Positions 1 to 9,195 are shown, numbered from the stretch's first letter. The stretch is DNA of 64,000 nucleotides from Pedobacter namyangjuensis (GCF_003313325.1 NZ_QMHQ01000001.1:1116001-1180000); one strand, 5' to 3'. Translations and numbers: made by a program. Notes: generated by a model from the sequence alone, not told the origin.

Positions 1-103
1 CCGCAGATAGGAAACGACAGCCTTGATGTTATGCTTTGTTTGCTTATGTTTTTATAGGTAAGCATGCTTTCGCAAGCTCAGGTTTGCTTCTTTTCTATCA
101 AGA

Positions 104-273
104 GAAAAGAAGGAGCCACGCGGTGGCGGTGAACCGAGGCAAGGCGGTTTGGGGGACTGATGTTAACGTTTATCGCATTACGATGCCCAGTCACTTGTCC
201 CGAATTCACTTCGGGAAGCTGAGCATGACGTAGAATACGGGCAGATCCCTCGGAACTCGGGATGGCAAAGTCC
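104..273 (+). repeat. Dispersed repeat pair, copy A
   Basis: Element 1 (104-144) has AAAAGAAGGAGCC followed after a short variable part by GGCGGTGA and GAGGCAAGG. Element 2 (240-273, 34 bases) contains TCCCTCGGAACTCGGGATG. Both recur in the same order in copy B at 527-628. Element 2 differs from its partner at one base only. The order and near identity point to a mobile or amplified non-coding repeat, not chance. Confidence 0.7.
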
Positions 274-526
274 GAAAGAGGTAATTGAATTATTGAAGAG
301 ATTGCTTCGGCTCGCTCAAACCTAGGCCTTGCAATAACGTGGTTGTGTTAGAATGTTGCTAAGCACAAAGGACGGCTTAGTAAGTATGGATTAATCATTG
401 GCAGAAGCACTGTTTCGGCGTTCTACTAAACCCCGCCCTTGGCCAGCTCGGTTAAACAGAACTAGCCAACGCACAAACTTTGAAAGAGCTGGGCGCAGGC
501 GGCAGTTTTTGTTGCTTTTGTCGGTA

Positions 527-628
527 CAAAAGAAGGAGCCCCTCAACGGCGGTGAGTTGAGGCAAGGTAGTGAGAGGGAAGTGTTAGCATAGTAGGCAGA
601 TCCCTCGGAACTCGGGATGACAAAGTCC
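527..628 (+). repeat. Dispersed repeat pair, copy B
   Basis: Element 1 (527-567, 41 bases) and element 2 (595-628, 34 bases) match copy A at 104-144 and 240-273. The gap between the two elements is shorter than in copy A, so the elements are conserved separately while the linker varies. Confidence 0.7.
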
Positions 629-945
629 AAAAAGGAATGATAAAGATTAAATAAAAAATTATGAATCACAACACTTATCCCTTTAACCGGCTATACGCCT
701 TGAAACCTAAAAATCCTGTTTAGGATGATATAAAGCGGGAGCCTAAATTTAGGTTAATAAAATGGTTAATAATCACAGCCTTGGTTTATCGGATGGTAGT
801 AAAGGCTTGGCTTCCGCTTCCGCCTTTTGGCGGTATTAGAGAGATCAACATTCCTATAATCCTAATTACTGAAAAAATAACGATTTAATCGTAGGGGCAG
901 CGCTATGCCCAAAATTTCCAATCAACAAACCAAAACAAACCACCA

Positions 946-3900
946 ATGAAAAAATATTTGTACATCATGCTTAGCCTGCTGTTCTACGCTTATGCGGTAG
1001 GAGCGCAGGAGAAATTTAAGGGCAGGGTAGTAGATGCCCAAAGTAAGGAACCTTTAGCTGGCGTGCTCATCAGAGTAAACAAACCCGAAAAAACCATACT
1101 TGCCGATAATAACGGCTTTTTTGAACTGAACCTGCCAAACGGCACATACCAATTGCAAATCCAATACCTCGGCTATTCAAATAAGATCTTAGACATTACA
1201 TTTCCCCTTACCGAAGCCTTAGTCGTTAGACTCGAGGCCAATACCCAAGAATTGGAAACCGTGCAGATTGTGAGCACAGGCTACCAGCAAATTTCCAAAG
1301 AGCGTGCAACGGGCAGTTTTACTGTTGTAGACCAAAAAACACTGGAACGATCTTTTTCGCCAAACATCTTAGGTAGGCTGGACGGTATTGCGCCTGGTCT
1401 GTTATTCGATAAAAGGAGAGGCCAAGAGAATAGAATCCAGATCAGAGGGCTTTACACCTTAACGGAAGGCTTGGCACAGCCTTTAATTGTATTGGACGAT
1501 TTTCCTTTTGAGGGCGATATCAACGACATCAATCCGAACGACATCGAGAACGTAACGGTTCTACGGGATGCAGCTGCTGCATCAATTTGGGGCGCAAGAG
1601 CAGGTAACGGTGTAATTGTGCTTAGCACCAAAAAGGGAAAGCAGCAGCAACCAAGAATAAGCTATAACGCATCGGTTAACCTAAATGCCAAGCCCCAATT
1701 GGGCGGGCTGGATGTAATGCCCACTTCCGAATATATAGACATGGAACGCTGGCTTTTCGATAAAGGCTATCGGCTGTCCGACACGGCAAACCGGCAGATG
1801 CCTGCCCTTACTCCGGTTTATGAAATCCTGCTTAAACAACGTAAGGGACAACTGAGTGTCGCTGACGCCAACCAGGCGATAGATGCCCTGCGCAATTTGG
1901 ATGTGCGTAACGATTACCTGCAGCATTATTACCGAACCGCAGTTCTGCAGCAGCATAACGCCAGCATTGCGGGAGGTTCAGAAAAGATGCAGTTTTTTTA
2001 TGCCTTAGGCTATAACCGCCAGCTGGATAACTTGGTAGGCAACCAAAACCAAAGGTTTAACGTGAGGGCCAACCATACTTTTAACCTATCAAAGCGCCTA
2101 ACGCTTCAATTGCATTCGAGCATGGTGCTGCAGAACGGCACCAACAATAACCCGGGAGGCTATGGCCAATTAAACGTAAACGGCAGGCAGCTCTATCCCT
2201 ATGCCACGTTCAAAGATGCAAATGGAAACGCAAATGAATTGGATATCTATTACAGAAAAGCCTTCGCCGATACCTTAGGTAGTGGCAGGTTACCTTCCGT
2301 TAAATACAGCCCCTTGGGCGAATTGCAGGCCAGAGACCTGCGCCAAGAGAGCCAATATATTTTAGCCGGAGCAGCCATGGGCTACCAATTGCCTCACGGC
2401 CTTAAGGTTGATGTTCGCTACCAATATCATTACCGCAGCAACAATAGCGAAAACAACCAGGGCTTGGGCACATTTTACACTAGGCGGCTAATTACGCAAT
2501 TTGCACAGCTAAGAGCCAATGGGGTAAATTATCCAGTGCCCTTAGGTGCTATTCTCGATCGCTCAGCTGGCTTGGAAGAAGGACATTCGTTACGTGGGCA
2601 ATTGAGCTTCAATAAGGTTTGGAGCAAACATCGGATTGATGCTTTGGCGGGGGCGGAGCTTAGGCATTTGAGTTCTACGAGCCAGGGCTACAGGTTATAT
2701 GGTTACGATGATCTGCTGAACAGTGCCAATGTAGATTTTATAAATCCCTACCCAACTTTTGTTGGCAGTACGGCAATTATCCCACTTGGGGCAGGCGATG
2801 GGCAGACGACTGACCGTTTCGTGTCTATGTTCGCTAATGCTTCCTATACGCTAATGGGTAGGTACATTGCATCTTTTAGTGCAAGGAGGGATGCTTCCAA
2901 CCTTTTCGGTGTAAACATCAACCAAAAATGGAAGCCACTGTGGTCGGCGGGGCTCAAATGGCAATTGACCGAGGAGGATTTTATGAAATTGCCATGGCTA
3001 GGGCAGTTGAGCCTTCGTGCCAGCTACGGCTTTAGCGGCAATCTCGATCCGGCGGTTACTGCACTTACTATTATCTCATTAAATAGTGCCAGTTCACAAA
3101 TTACCAATACACCTTACGCTTCCCTCAACGGAGCGCCAAACCCCAATTTGAGGTGGGAGCAGGTGAGAACCTTTAACCTGGGCTTGGATTTCAGCCTGCT
3201 CAAAAGCCGCTTGCAGGGCAGCCTTGATTTTTACCGTAAAAAATCTACCGATGTGCTGGGACGTGAAACCTTAGATCCAACCACTGGAATCGCTTCTTTC
3301 AGAACCAACTCTGCTAACTTGGTGGGTGGCGGATTGGAGCTGCAGCTCAACGGCCTTTTGCTCAATCGAGGCGCATTCAATTGGCGCAGCAATTTAAATA
3401 TCAGCTACGAGCAGTACAAGGTGAGCAAATATCTTTCTACCGTTGCATTTGACAATGCCTATGTGAGCGATGGCGCTAGCATAAGTCCGCTGGTAGGCTA
3501 CAATCCTTACCTTATCGTTAGCCATGCTTGGGCAGGGCTGTCGCCCAACAATGGTGATCCGCAAGGTTACCTCAGTGGACAGCTAAGCACCGATTATGTG
3601 GCATTGTTCAGAAATGAACTAAGCCAGCAAATAATTGCAGGCCCCGCCCTGCCTCCGATGTTCGGCAATATGCTGCAGCAATTTACCTATGGTAAGCTGT
3701 CGCTATCTGCAAACCTAACTTTTAGGTTAGGGCATTATTTTAGGCGTTCGGCCTTGCAGTATGGGGCACTCTTTGCCAATGGTGCCATGCACAGCGATTA
3801 CCTCTTGCGTTGGCAGCAGCCTGGTGACGAGTTGAGCACCAGTGTGCCTTCCATAAGTTATCCCATCAGCACCAATAGAGATTCATTTTACAAAAACGCT

Positions 3901-4137
3901 TCGGTTACGGTTGCATCGGCCAGCCATATTAAGTTGCAGGATGTACGTTTGGGCTACACCGTTGAAAATAGGTTTCTAGCCAAACTAGGCCTTGCAGAGT
4001 TACATGTTTTTGCCATGGCCGACAACCTTAATGTAATGTTATGGAAAGCCAACAAGTTTGGTCTCGATCCGCAATATCCCAATGGTATAAGGCCCAAAGC
4101 CACTATGGCAATGGGCTTAAAAGTTGAATTTAAATAA
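946..4137 (+). CDS. SusC/RagA-family TonB-linked outer-membrane receptor
   Basis: This is the receptor half of a SusC/SusD uptake pair. Such proteins import glycans, peptides or other large nutrients across the outer membrane using TonB energy. The 1063 residues start with a signal peptide (about 1-20), followed by a carboxypeptidase-regulatory-like domain (about 24-95, KGRVVDAQSKEPLAGVLI), a plug (about 115-225) with the typical SusC signature near VTVLRDAAAASIWGARAGNG, and a long beta-barrel ending in an aromatic/charged strand. Length is normal for the family. The SusD-like gene follows after 8 bases. No sigma/anti-sigma pair or regulator lies immediately upstream, so the substrate cannot be predicted. 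Confidence 0.95.
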   Translation: MKKYLYIMLSLLFYAYAVGAQEKFKGRVVDAQSKEPLAGVLIRVNKPEKTILADNNGFFELNLPNGTYQLQIQYLGYSNKILDITFPLTEALVVRLEANTQELETVQIVSTGYQQISKERATGSFTVVDQKTLERSFSPNILGRLDGIAPGLLFDKRRGQENRIQIRGLYTLTEGLAQPLIVLDDFPFEGDINDINPNDIENVTVLRDAAAASIWGARAGNGVIVLSTKKGKQQQPRISYNASVNLNAKPQLGGLDVMPTSEYIDMERWLFDKGYRLSDTANRQMPALTPVYEILLKQRKGQLSVADANQAIDALRNLDVRNDYLQHYYRTAVLQQHNASIAGGSEKMQFFYALGYNRQLDNLVGNQNQRFNVRANHTFNLSKRLTLQLHSSMVLQNGTNNNPGGYGQLNVNGRQLYPYATFKDANGNANELDIYYRKAFADTLGSGRLPSVKYSPLGELQARDLRQESQYILAGAAMGYQLPHGLKVDVRYQYHYRSNNSENNQGLGTFYTRRLITQFAQLRANGVNYPVPLGAILDRSAGLEEGHSLRGQLSFNKVWSKHRIDALAGAELRHLSSTSQGYRLYGYDDLLNSANVDFINPYPTFVGSTAIIPLGAGDGQTTDRFVSMFANASYTLMGRYIASFSARRDASNLFGVNINQKWKPLWSAGLKWQLTEEDFMKLPWLGQLSLRASYGFSGNLDPAVTALTIISLNSASSQITNTPYASLNGAPNPNLRWEQVRTFNLGLDFSLLKSRLQGSLDFYRKKSTDVLGRETLDPTTGIASFRTNSANLVGGGLELQLNGLLLNRGAFNWRSNLNISYEQYKVSKYLSTVAFDNAYVSDGASISPLVGYNPYLIVSHAWAGLSPNNGDPQGYLSGQLSTDYVALFRNELSQQIIAGPALPPMFGNMLQQFTYGKLSLSANLTFRLGHYFRRSALQYGALFANGAMHSDYLLRWQQPGDELSTSVPSISYPISTNRDSFYKNASVTVASASHIKLQDVRLGYTVENRFLAKLGLAELHVFAMADNLNVMLWKANKFGLDPQYPNGIRPKATMAMGLKVEFK

Positions 4138-4145
4138 AACCAGAA

Positions 4146-5495
4146 ATGAAAAAAATCATATATAGCCTATGTGGCTTATTGCTGATGTTGACCAGCTGCG
4201 AAAAGTATTTGGATGTTAAGCCAGATGCAAAATTGGCCGTGCCCAGTTCGGCTGCCGATTTAAGAATGATATTGGATAATTACACGCTGATGAACAACGG
4301 CCATCCTATAATGCCCGAAGTAATGAGCGACAATTATTATGTTGCCCAAACTGACTGGAAAGGGCTGAGTAGCGAAGTGGCTAGAAATCTATATTTGTGG
4401 CAGAGAGATGAGAATAATTTTAACGACTGGAACCTGCCCTACAAGAGTATATTCTATACCAATGTGGTATTGGACGAACTCAAGAAAATTGATGCCAACC
4501 AATTAACTGCTGAGCATAAATCATTAAAGGGCGCAGCGCTTTGCCTTCAGGCGCATTATTACTATGTGCTAGCACAGGTATTTGCGCAACCCTTAGAGCT
4601 TGGCGTAACTAACCCTTACGGTTTGCCGTTGCGGGAGGATTCGGATTTTAACAAGCCGGTCATCAGGCAAAGTGTGCATGAGACCTATCAGAAAATCGTT
4701 GAATTGTTGCAACAGTCTATTCCATTGTTGCCTATACAGGAAAAACTTAAAACCCGACCAACAAAGGCCATGGCTTATGGTATTTTAGGCAGAACCTATC
4801 TGCTAACTGGCGATTATGGTAAGGCTGCACTGTATGCCGACTCTGCCTTGCAGTTGCAAAGCAGTTTAATGGACTTTAATCTGTTGAATGCTGCAGCTGC
4901 AGCACCTGTAGGCAGGTTCAATTCCGAAGTGGTTTTTCATGCCCGATCGCTATCAACGCCTATTCTCGGACCTGCTATTGCTCGGATTGATACTTTGCTT
5001 TATGCCAGTTATCACGAAAACGATCTGCGTAAAAAAGTATATTTTAGAGAGATGGCTGCGGGCAGATATGCATTCAAGGCCGACTATGATGGGAGCGGCT
5101 CGAGCTCCGGCTATGCGTTTTGGGGTTTGGCAACAGACGAACTTTATCTAATTGCAGCCGAATGCGAGGCACGGATTGGAAACGTTGGCAAAGCCATGCA
5201 ATTATTAAATACCTTACTACAAAGTCGGTTTAAAAAAGGAACATTTATACCCCTAACAGCGGGTAATGTAAAAGAAGCTGTAGGCTTAGTGTTAAACGAG
5301 CGTAGAAAGGAATTACTGTTTAGGGGTACTAGATGGTCGGACATGCGCCGACTAAGTGGCGATCCGGATTATGGCGTTCTTCCTATGCGCAAGTTCGGTA
5401 CGGAAACCTACACGCTACAGCCACGCAGCAAGCGTTACACCGTAGCCCTCCCCTCAACGATAGTTAACATTAGTAATCTTCCTCAAAATCCATAA
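4146..5495 (+). CDS. RagB/SusD-family nutrient-binding outer-membrane lipoprotein
   Basis: SusD-like proteins sit as a lid on the SusC barrel and bind the substrate. The N-terminus is a lipoprotein signal with the lipobox LTSC at about residues 15-18. The rest has the helical SusD pattern, including a TPR-like section around residues 180-235 (AYGILGRTYLLTGDYGKAALYADSAL) and the C-terminal ELLFRGTRWSDMRRL segment seen in many members. At 449 residues it is on the short side for the family. It is separated by 8 bases from the SusC gene and 2 bases from the thioredoxin gene, so the three are very probably one operon. Confidence 0.93.
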   Translation: MKKIIYSLCGLLLMLTSCEKYLDVKPDAKLAVPSSAADLRMILDNYTLMNNGHPIMPEVMSDNYYVAQTDWKGLSSEVARNLYLWQRDENNFNDWNLPYKSIFYTNVVLDELKKIDANQLTAEHKSLKGAALCLQAHYYYVLAQVFAQPLELGVTNPYGLPLREDSDFNKPVIRQSVHETYQKIVELLQQSIPLLPIQEKLKTRPTKAMAYGILGRTYLLTGDYGKAALYADSALQLQSSLMDFNLLNAAAAAPVGRFNSEVVFHARSLSTPILGPAIARIDTLLYASYHENDLRKKVYFREMAAGRYAFKADYDGSGSSSGYAFWGLATDELYLIAAECEARIGNVGKAMQLLNTLLQSRFKKGTFIPLTAGNVKEAVGLVLNERRKELLFRGTRWSDMRRLSGDPDYGVLPMRKFGTETYTLQPRSKRYTVALPSTIVNISNLPQNP

Positions 5496-5497
5496 AA

Positions 5498-6775
5498 ATG
5501 ATCACCATGAGAATAACTTTAGTTGTACTGCTTGCCATCTCTCTTTTAGGTGCAGACAGTGCTTTGAGCCAATACCGCAAGATTGAAATTGGCGAAGCAT
5601 TAGGCGAAATTTCCTTCGACCAGGTTCTTAACAGTAAAAAGCCAATCATCACCCATCAAGATTTTAAAGAGAAGGTAGTAATCTTCAGCTTTTGGTCTAC
5701 CTATTGTAGTACCTGCATTGCGGATATGCCCAAGATGGAAGCCTTGCAACGCAAATTTGGTAATCAATTGATGATCCTCTTGATTTCAGACCAGCCAAGG
5801 GCGCAGATTGAAGAATTTTGGAAACGTAATCACATTACCAAAACCATTAGTCTGCCTACTGTTGTTGAAGATGAAAGGATGCAGCAGCATTTTGAACATT
5901 TGGGGGTGCCCTATGAGGTTTGGCTCGATCCTAAAGGGATTGTAAGGGGAAAAACTACGGGGCAATATGTAAATGAAAAGAATATACAAGCCTTATTGGA
6001 CGGTAAAAAAGTAGATTGGCCGGTTAAGAAGGACCTGCAGGCTAAGTACGATTTCAAAAAACCGATGTTGCAGAATACCTTAGAGCAGGAAAACGAGCGT
6101 AGGTCTAAATATATCGTTTCAATCTTGCCGAGCATAAAAGGCATCATCCAAAAGTTTGCTTCGGGGCATATCAAGGATAGCTTAACTCAAACGGGCAGGT
6201 TCTATGCAATTAACTATTCAATTCTGGATCTTTATCGCTCCGTACTTTCTTCCAATCCATCTATGGGGAATGCAAGAAACAGAATCTTGGTTAAGTCAAA
6301 AGACAGCTCGCGGTTCTTCTACGACAGAGAAAAGACCTATCTTGAAGACTGGCGTGAGCAACATAATTTTTGTTTGGAAGTTGTATATCCATTAACAAGC
6401 CCTTGGAAACAAATGCAAGGCAAACTGCTTGCAGATTTGAATATGGCTTTTAATCTTGATGGCCGCATGGAAAAAACCGAAGTAGACTGCTGGATAATTG
6501 AGAAAATGAAAGATGCAAAACAGGAGCCTCAAGTCGACTCCGGAAAGCTTCAGCGAACTGTTTTCGGAGACATTGCCACATTGGTGAATGCGGTAAACTA
6601 CCAAACAGACCATATTCCCTTATTGGATGAATCAGGTGTACATGATCTGCTGCGGATACAGCTCTCAAATGGATTTAACAGTTTTGAAGATCTGAAAGCG
6701 GATCTTCGCCGTTATGGATTGGATTTAAAACGGGGAAAGAGAATGTTAGACATGTTTGTACTTATTGAACAATAA
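5498..6775 (+). CDS. TlpA/ResA-like periplasmic thioredoxin-fold protein
   Basis: A signal peptide (about 1-25) precedes a thioredoxin-like domain (about 30-160). The redox motif is CSTC (C70 and C73, within FWSTYCSTCIADMP), and a probable cis-proline sits in GVPYEVW. About 240 further residues have no domain that I recognise. TlpA-like proteins reduce or isomerise disulfides in the periplasm. It is the last gene of the SusC/SusD operon, an arrangement common in Pedobacter-like genomes, but its partner is unknown. A second ATG at 5507 is an alternative start. A bidirectional terminator follows. Confidence 0.85.
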   Translation: MITMRITLVVLLAISLLGADSALSQYRKIEIGEALGEISFDQVLNSKKPIITHQDFKEKVVIFSFWSTYCSTCIADMPKMEALQRKFGNQLMILLISDQPRAQIEEFWKRNHITKTISLPTVVEDERMQQHFEHLGVPYEVWLDPKGIVRGKTTGQYVNEKNIQALLDGKKVDWPVKKDLQAKYDFKKPMLQNTLEQENERRSKYIVSILPSIKGIIQKFASGHIKDSLTQTGRFYAINYSILDLYRSVLSSNPSMGNARNRILVKSKDSSRFFYDREKTYLEDWREQHNFCLEVVYPLTSPWKQMQGKLLADLNMAFNLDGRMEKTEVDCWIIEKMKDAKQEPQVDSGKLQRTVFGDIATLVNAVNYQTDHIPLLDESGVHDLLRIQLSNGFNSFEDLKADLRRYGLDLKRGKRMLDMFVLIEQ

Positions 6776-6777
6776 AA

Positions 6778-6804
6778 AGGGGCGATATTCGCCCCTCTTT
6801 TTTT
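6778..6804 (+). terminator. Bidirectional intrinsic terminator
   Basis: An 8-bp perfect stem (AGGGGCGA/TCGCCCCT) with loop TAT is followed by CTTTTTTT on the plus strand. On the minus strand it is followed by CCTTTTT. It sits between the convergent thioredoxin and DUF6520 genes and can stop both. Confidence 0.9.
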
Positions 6805-7153
6805 AGTTTTTAATCGCTAGATAAGCTGGATCTACCTGCGGGCTTGGATCGAAATAGTCGTCAATAGCTGTGGCTACAGATCCAGAAATGTCTGGTTGTC
6901 CAGCATCTACTGTGGCTCTAATCGCACAAAGATCTTCACTGCCTTCGCACGCTGGCAGTTCGTTTAAATCCAGCATGGTATAATTGCCGGGCTGTTTTGC
7001 ATCGGTAACATTGGTTGGATGATCGCTTGCCGTGTAAACGAACCATCTTTCTTCTTGTGCACTTGCTACAGATTTAAAAGCACTTTGCGTAAAAACTAAA
7101 CCAATGCCTAATACTAAGGCAAGTAGTGGCATGAAATTTTTTAATGTTTTCAT
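6803..7153 (-). CDS. DUF6520-family small exported protein
   Basis: The 116-residue product begins with a signal-like hydrophobic segment (MKTLKNFMPLLALVLGIG, then FTQSAF) that matches the DUF6520 family of Bacteroidota. The mature part is acidic and contains two cysteines (PACEGSEDLCAI), which could form a disulfide. Function is unknown. The MauE-like gene lies 164 bases upstream on the same strand, so a redox partner encoded next door is plausible but unproven. The 3' end meets the terminator shared with the thioredoxin gene. Confidence 0.75.
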   Translation of the reverse strand: MKTLKNFMPLLALVLGIGLVFTQSAFKSVASAQEERWFVYTASDHPTNVTDAKQPGNYTMLDLNELPACEGSEDLCAIRATVDAGQPDISGSVATAIDDYFDPSPQVDPAYLAIKN

Positions 7154-7317
7154 TGTTAATGAATGCTATTTTGCACTTGAAAAAGCAGACGAAAAAGTTA
7201 GGTTGATAAATTAGCTTGCACAGAGACCCTTGGTCACTGCATTGCTTCCATTGTAAAGAAGCGATATCTGCCATTTTGGTAGGCTAACACCCTAAGCTTT
7301 ACTTCCTGGAAGCTCGC

Positions 7318-7749
7318 TTAATTTGAATTTCTGGTAATTTGTAACTTGGTGCCTAAAAGGCTTAGGCTTAAGAAGAATAGGTTGAACCATAAGTGCGCTT
7401 CCCAGCCCAACACGCTGAGCGCACCGCCACAACTGCAAGGTACCTTGTCGTAAAAACCTACCAACACGAGCCCTACATAACCTGTAAATGCAAACATTAG
7501 GATGCTAGAAAGCAAAAGACCGCTGAACCGGGTTTTGGCGAAGAGCAGTAGCCCAGTAGCTGAGATTTCGATGCCCGGGATAAACCAAAGCAGCATTTTT
7601 GCGGTAGGGGTACTAAAGTTTTGATAGTGGATCTGTAATTTAAATTCGTTTAGGTTGCTAAGCTTGCTTAAAGCTGTATAAGCCCATAACAATACGAGGA
7701 GGAAAACAATGCTATCAAGTAGGTAATTGTTATATTTTAAACTGGCCAT
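7318..7749 (-). CDS. MauE/DoxX-like redox-associated membrane protein
   Basis: About 143 residues with four predicted membrane segments and the motif VPCSCGG between segments three and four. This is the cysteine arrangement of MauE-type proteins, which are thought to pass electrons across the membrane for disulfide formation or cofactor maturation in partner proteins. The ATG at 7749 (MASLKYNNYLL) was chosen over one seven codons upstream because the first transmembrane helix follows it at normal distance. The neighbour downstream is the DUF6520 gene, and a TlpA-like protein lies just beyond. Confidence 0.8.
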   Translation of the reverse strand: MASLKYNNYLLDSIVFLLVLLWAYTALSKLSNLNEFKLQIHYQNFSTPTAKMLLWFIPGIEISATGLLLFAKTRFSGLLLSSILMFAFTGYVGLVLVGFYDKVPCSCGGALSVLGWEAHLWFNLFFLSLSLLGTKLQITRNSN

Positions 7750-7844
7750 TTCTAATTCCGATTGGTACAACCAAATTTAGCTGGCGAATGGAGAGCTAAA
7801 ATTATCCCGTGGGATATATAAAAAATAGCCTAGAAAAAGAGGGA

Positions 7845-8408
7845 CTATATAAAGCTATTATAGCCAGCCATAAATTTGCTATAGGTTACTTTTAAATAAT
7901 TTGCAATATCCTTTTTCTTTAAAAAAGGCAGGGCGGTTTTGTATCTTGAAAGAAACAGGCTTATCCTGTTGCGCACCAATCTTTCCTCCAATATCCGCAC
8001 TTGAAAGCCAACTCCCTCATCATAAGATGAACATAAAGTGTCATATATGATCTTCAGCTCGCTATAGGATTGATACAACTTTCGCAAATCTTCAAAACTC
8101 CAGTGGTATACCGTTGTTGCCATGCAGGCCTTAAGGTAATGATGGCTATTATATTTACGGGTGATCAAGCTTTGACCAGTAGGTAGAAAATTAACAATAG
8201 ATGGGGTTTTGCGTTCGTGGGAATCGTACTCTTTGAGCAAACCCTCGGCAATATATGCCAAAGTACCTTCTTTTCGAATAAAGCTTTCGTTGGCTTTAAG
8301 TTTAGTGGCTTGCGTCAAATCTAAAATCATGGCCCATGCTTCTGGCCTTAAAGCACCCAAACTTTGGATTTTCAGCTTTAACTGAAGTAAATGTTGCTCG
8401 TCTGTCAT
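7845..8408 (-). CDS. Crp/Fnr-like transcriptional regulator
   Basis: The 187-residue protein has the degenerate cyclic-nucleotide-binding fold typical of Bacteroidota Crp-like regulators: FIRKEGTLAYIAEGLLKEYD followed by SIVNFLPTG and a dimer helix. The C-terminus has a short helix-turn-helix (KKKDIANYLKVTYSKFM). The residues that contact cAMP in true Crp are not evident, so the ligand, if any, is unknown. Its start overlaps the stop of the preceding gene by 4 bases (ATGA), so it is translated as part of that operon. Confidence 0.8.
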   Translation of the reverse strand: MTDEQHLLQLKLKIQSLGALRPEAWAMILDLTQATKLKANESFIRKEGTLAYIAEGLLKEYDSHERKTPSIVNFLPTGQSLITRKYNSHHYLKACMATTVYHWSFEDLRKLYQSYSELKIIYDTLCSSYDEGVGFQVRILEERLVRNRISLFLSRYKTALPFLKKKDIANYLKVTYSKFMAGYNSFI

Positions 8409-8797
8409 GGCTCTTTAAGTTTGCGTAGTGGCGCTACCTTGGCTTCAAACACTTGATCGATTTCATCATTTGCCTTATGCAATTTCTGGCAAACCGAAGC
8501 TATTTTTGCTTCGATAGTACTCATCTCGGTTGTAAGGCTGCTTTTTCTAAGTGGGGCATCCTCTTTGATTTGCACAATTTGCGCTTCAATAAAAGTATTG
8601 TCTGGATGGTAATTGAAATCCTTGCTCACTTCATTGATGTGATGATAAATGAGACTTAATGATCTTCCGCCTAGTTCCTTTATTCCACCGGTGAAGCGAT
8701 CAAAATCCGCCAAGGTAAATATTCCTAGTTCAAATAGTAGCTTTTTCTTGTTGTGTGCAAGGCCTAAGCCTTTGGAAGCAATCAGAAAGCCGGCCAA
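8405..8797 (-). CDS. Hypothetical protein, helical, co-transcribed with the Crp-like gene
   Basis: About 130 residues, mostly helical and charged; a coiled-coil-like section covers about residues 85-125 (TEMSTIEAKIASVCQKL). I do not recognise a family. There is no ATG in the first 85 codons, so the TTG start at 8797 is assumed; it overlaps the end of the upstream gene by 16 bases. The 4-base overlap with the Crp-like gene suggests a functional link to that regulator. Confidence 0.6.
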   Translation of the reverse strand: MAGFLIASKGLGLAHNKKKLLFELGIFTLADFDRFTGGIKELGGRSLSLIYHHINEVSKDFNYHPDNTFIEAQIVQIKEDAPLRKSSLTTEMSTIEAKIASVCQKLHKANDEIDQVFEAKVAPLRKLKEP

Positions 8798-9135
8798 GAT
8801 TCTTGTTTTTGTTTTTTTTGATCTTTCTGCTGTGCGAACTGATAGGGAACATCTAATATTGAATTGAGTCTGTCTATTTCAAATTGTATGCTGTAGCGCC
8901 TGTTATTTAGTTTTCTATGTAGGGAAAAGCTAGGATGACGGTTAAAATAACAAACGGCATCGTTGTAGCTTTGCCGCAACTCTCGTTCTTCATCTTTTAG
9001 TACCCTCTTTTTTTTGATCAGAGCGTGGAGCACGAGCCATAGCAGTACCCTTGATGTTGTATTGTATATCCAGTTATTTTTGGATACAATAGGTAGATAT
9101 ATTTTCATTCTTGGTGGTCTATTTAGGCTTATCAT
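8782..9135 (-). CDS. Hypothetical protein with an N-terminal hydrophobic segment
   Basis: About 117 residues, unrecognised. A hydrophobic stretch (SRVLLWLVLHAL, about residues 27-38) may form a weak membrane anchor; the remainder is basic and helical (KKKRVLKDEERELRQSYN). The ATG at 9108 (MKIYLPIVSKN) is an equally likely start. The last 16 bases overlap the next gene, so it belongs to the same transcript as the 130-residue protein and the Crp-like regulator. Confidence 0.5.
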   Translation of the reverse strand: MISLNRPPRMKIYLPIVSKNNWIYNTTSRVLLWLVLHALIKKKRVLKDEERELRQSYNDAVCYFNRHPSFSLHRKLNNRRYSIQFEIDRLNSILDVPYQFAQQKDQKKQKQESWPAF

Positions 9136-9158
9136 AGGTTTTTGTCATAAGTTAACTG

Positions 9159-9195
9159 AGCCCTACCAGCTAGCGCCGTCTGGTAGGGCTTTTTT
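9159..9195 (+). terminator. Strong hairpin with a T tract on the plus strand
   Basis: An 11-bp perfect stem (AGCCCTACCAG/CTGGTAGGGCT) with a 10-base loop is followed by TTTTTTC on the plus strand. The genes on both sides are on the minus strand, where no T run follows. It therefore looks like a terminator for plus-strand transcription, for which no gene was found. Confidence 0.6.

Larger units (their letters stand above)
1..945. other. Gene-free region built of dispersed repeats, upstream of the SusC-like gene
   Basis: No convincing gene is seen in these 945 bases; the short open frames run through repeats and lack recognisable protein features. The region contains two ordered copies of a repeat pair (104-273 and 527-628), a hairpin at 198-216 with 7-bp arms, a stretch at 299-340 that resembles Bacteroidota intergenic repeats containing AGATTGCTTCG and a CAATAACG end, a CCTAAATTTAGG palindrome near 734, a CCGCC/GGCGG hairpin at 820-833 and two small palindromes at 880-910. 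The SusC promoter must lie near the right end, but no clear consensus was found. Confidence 0.7.

Noticed and set aside
391..669. Short open frames on both strands in the first 945 bases
   Set aside because: They run through dispersed repeats, and the translations have no recognisable features.
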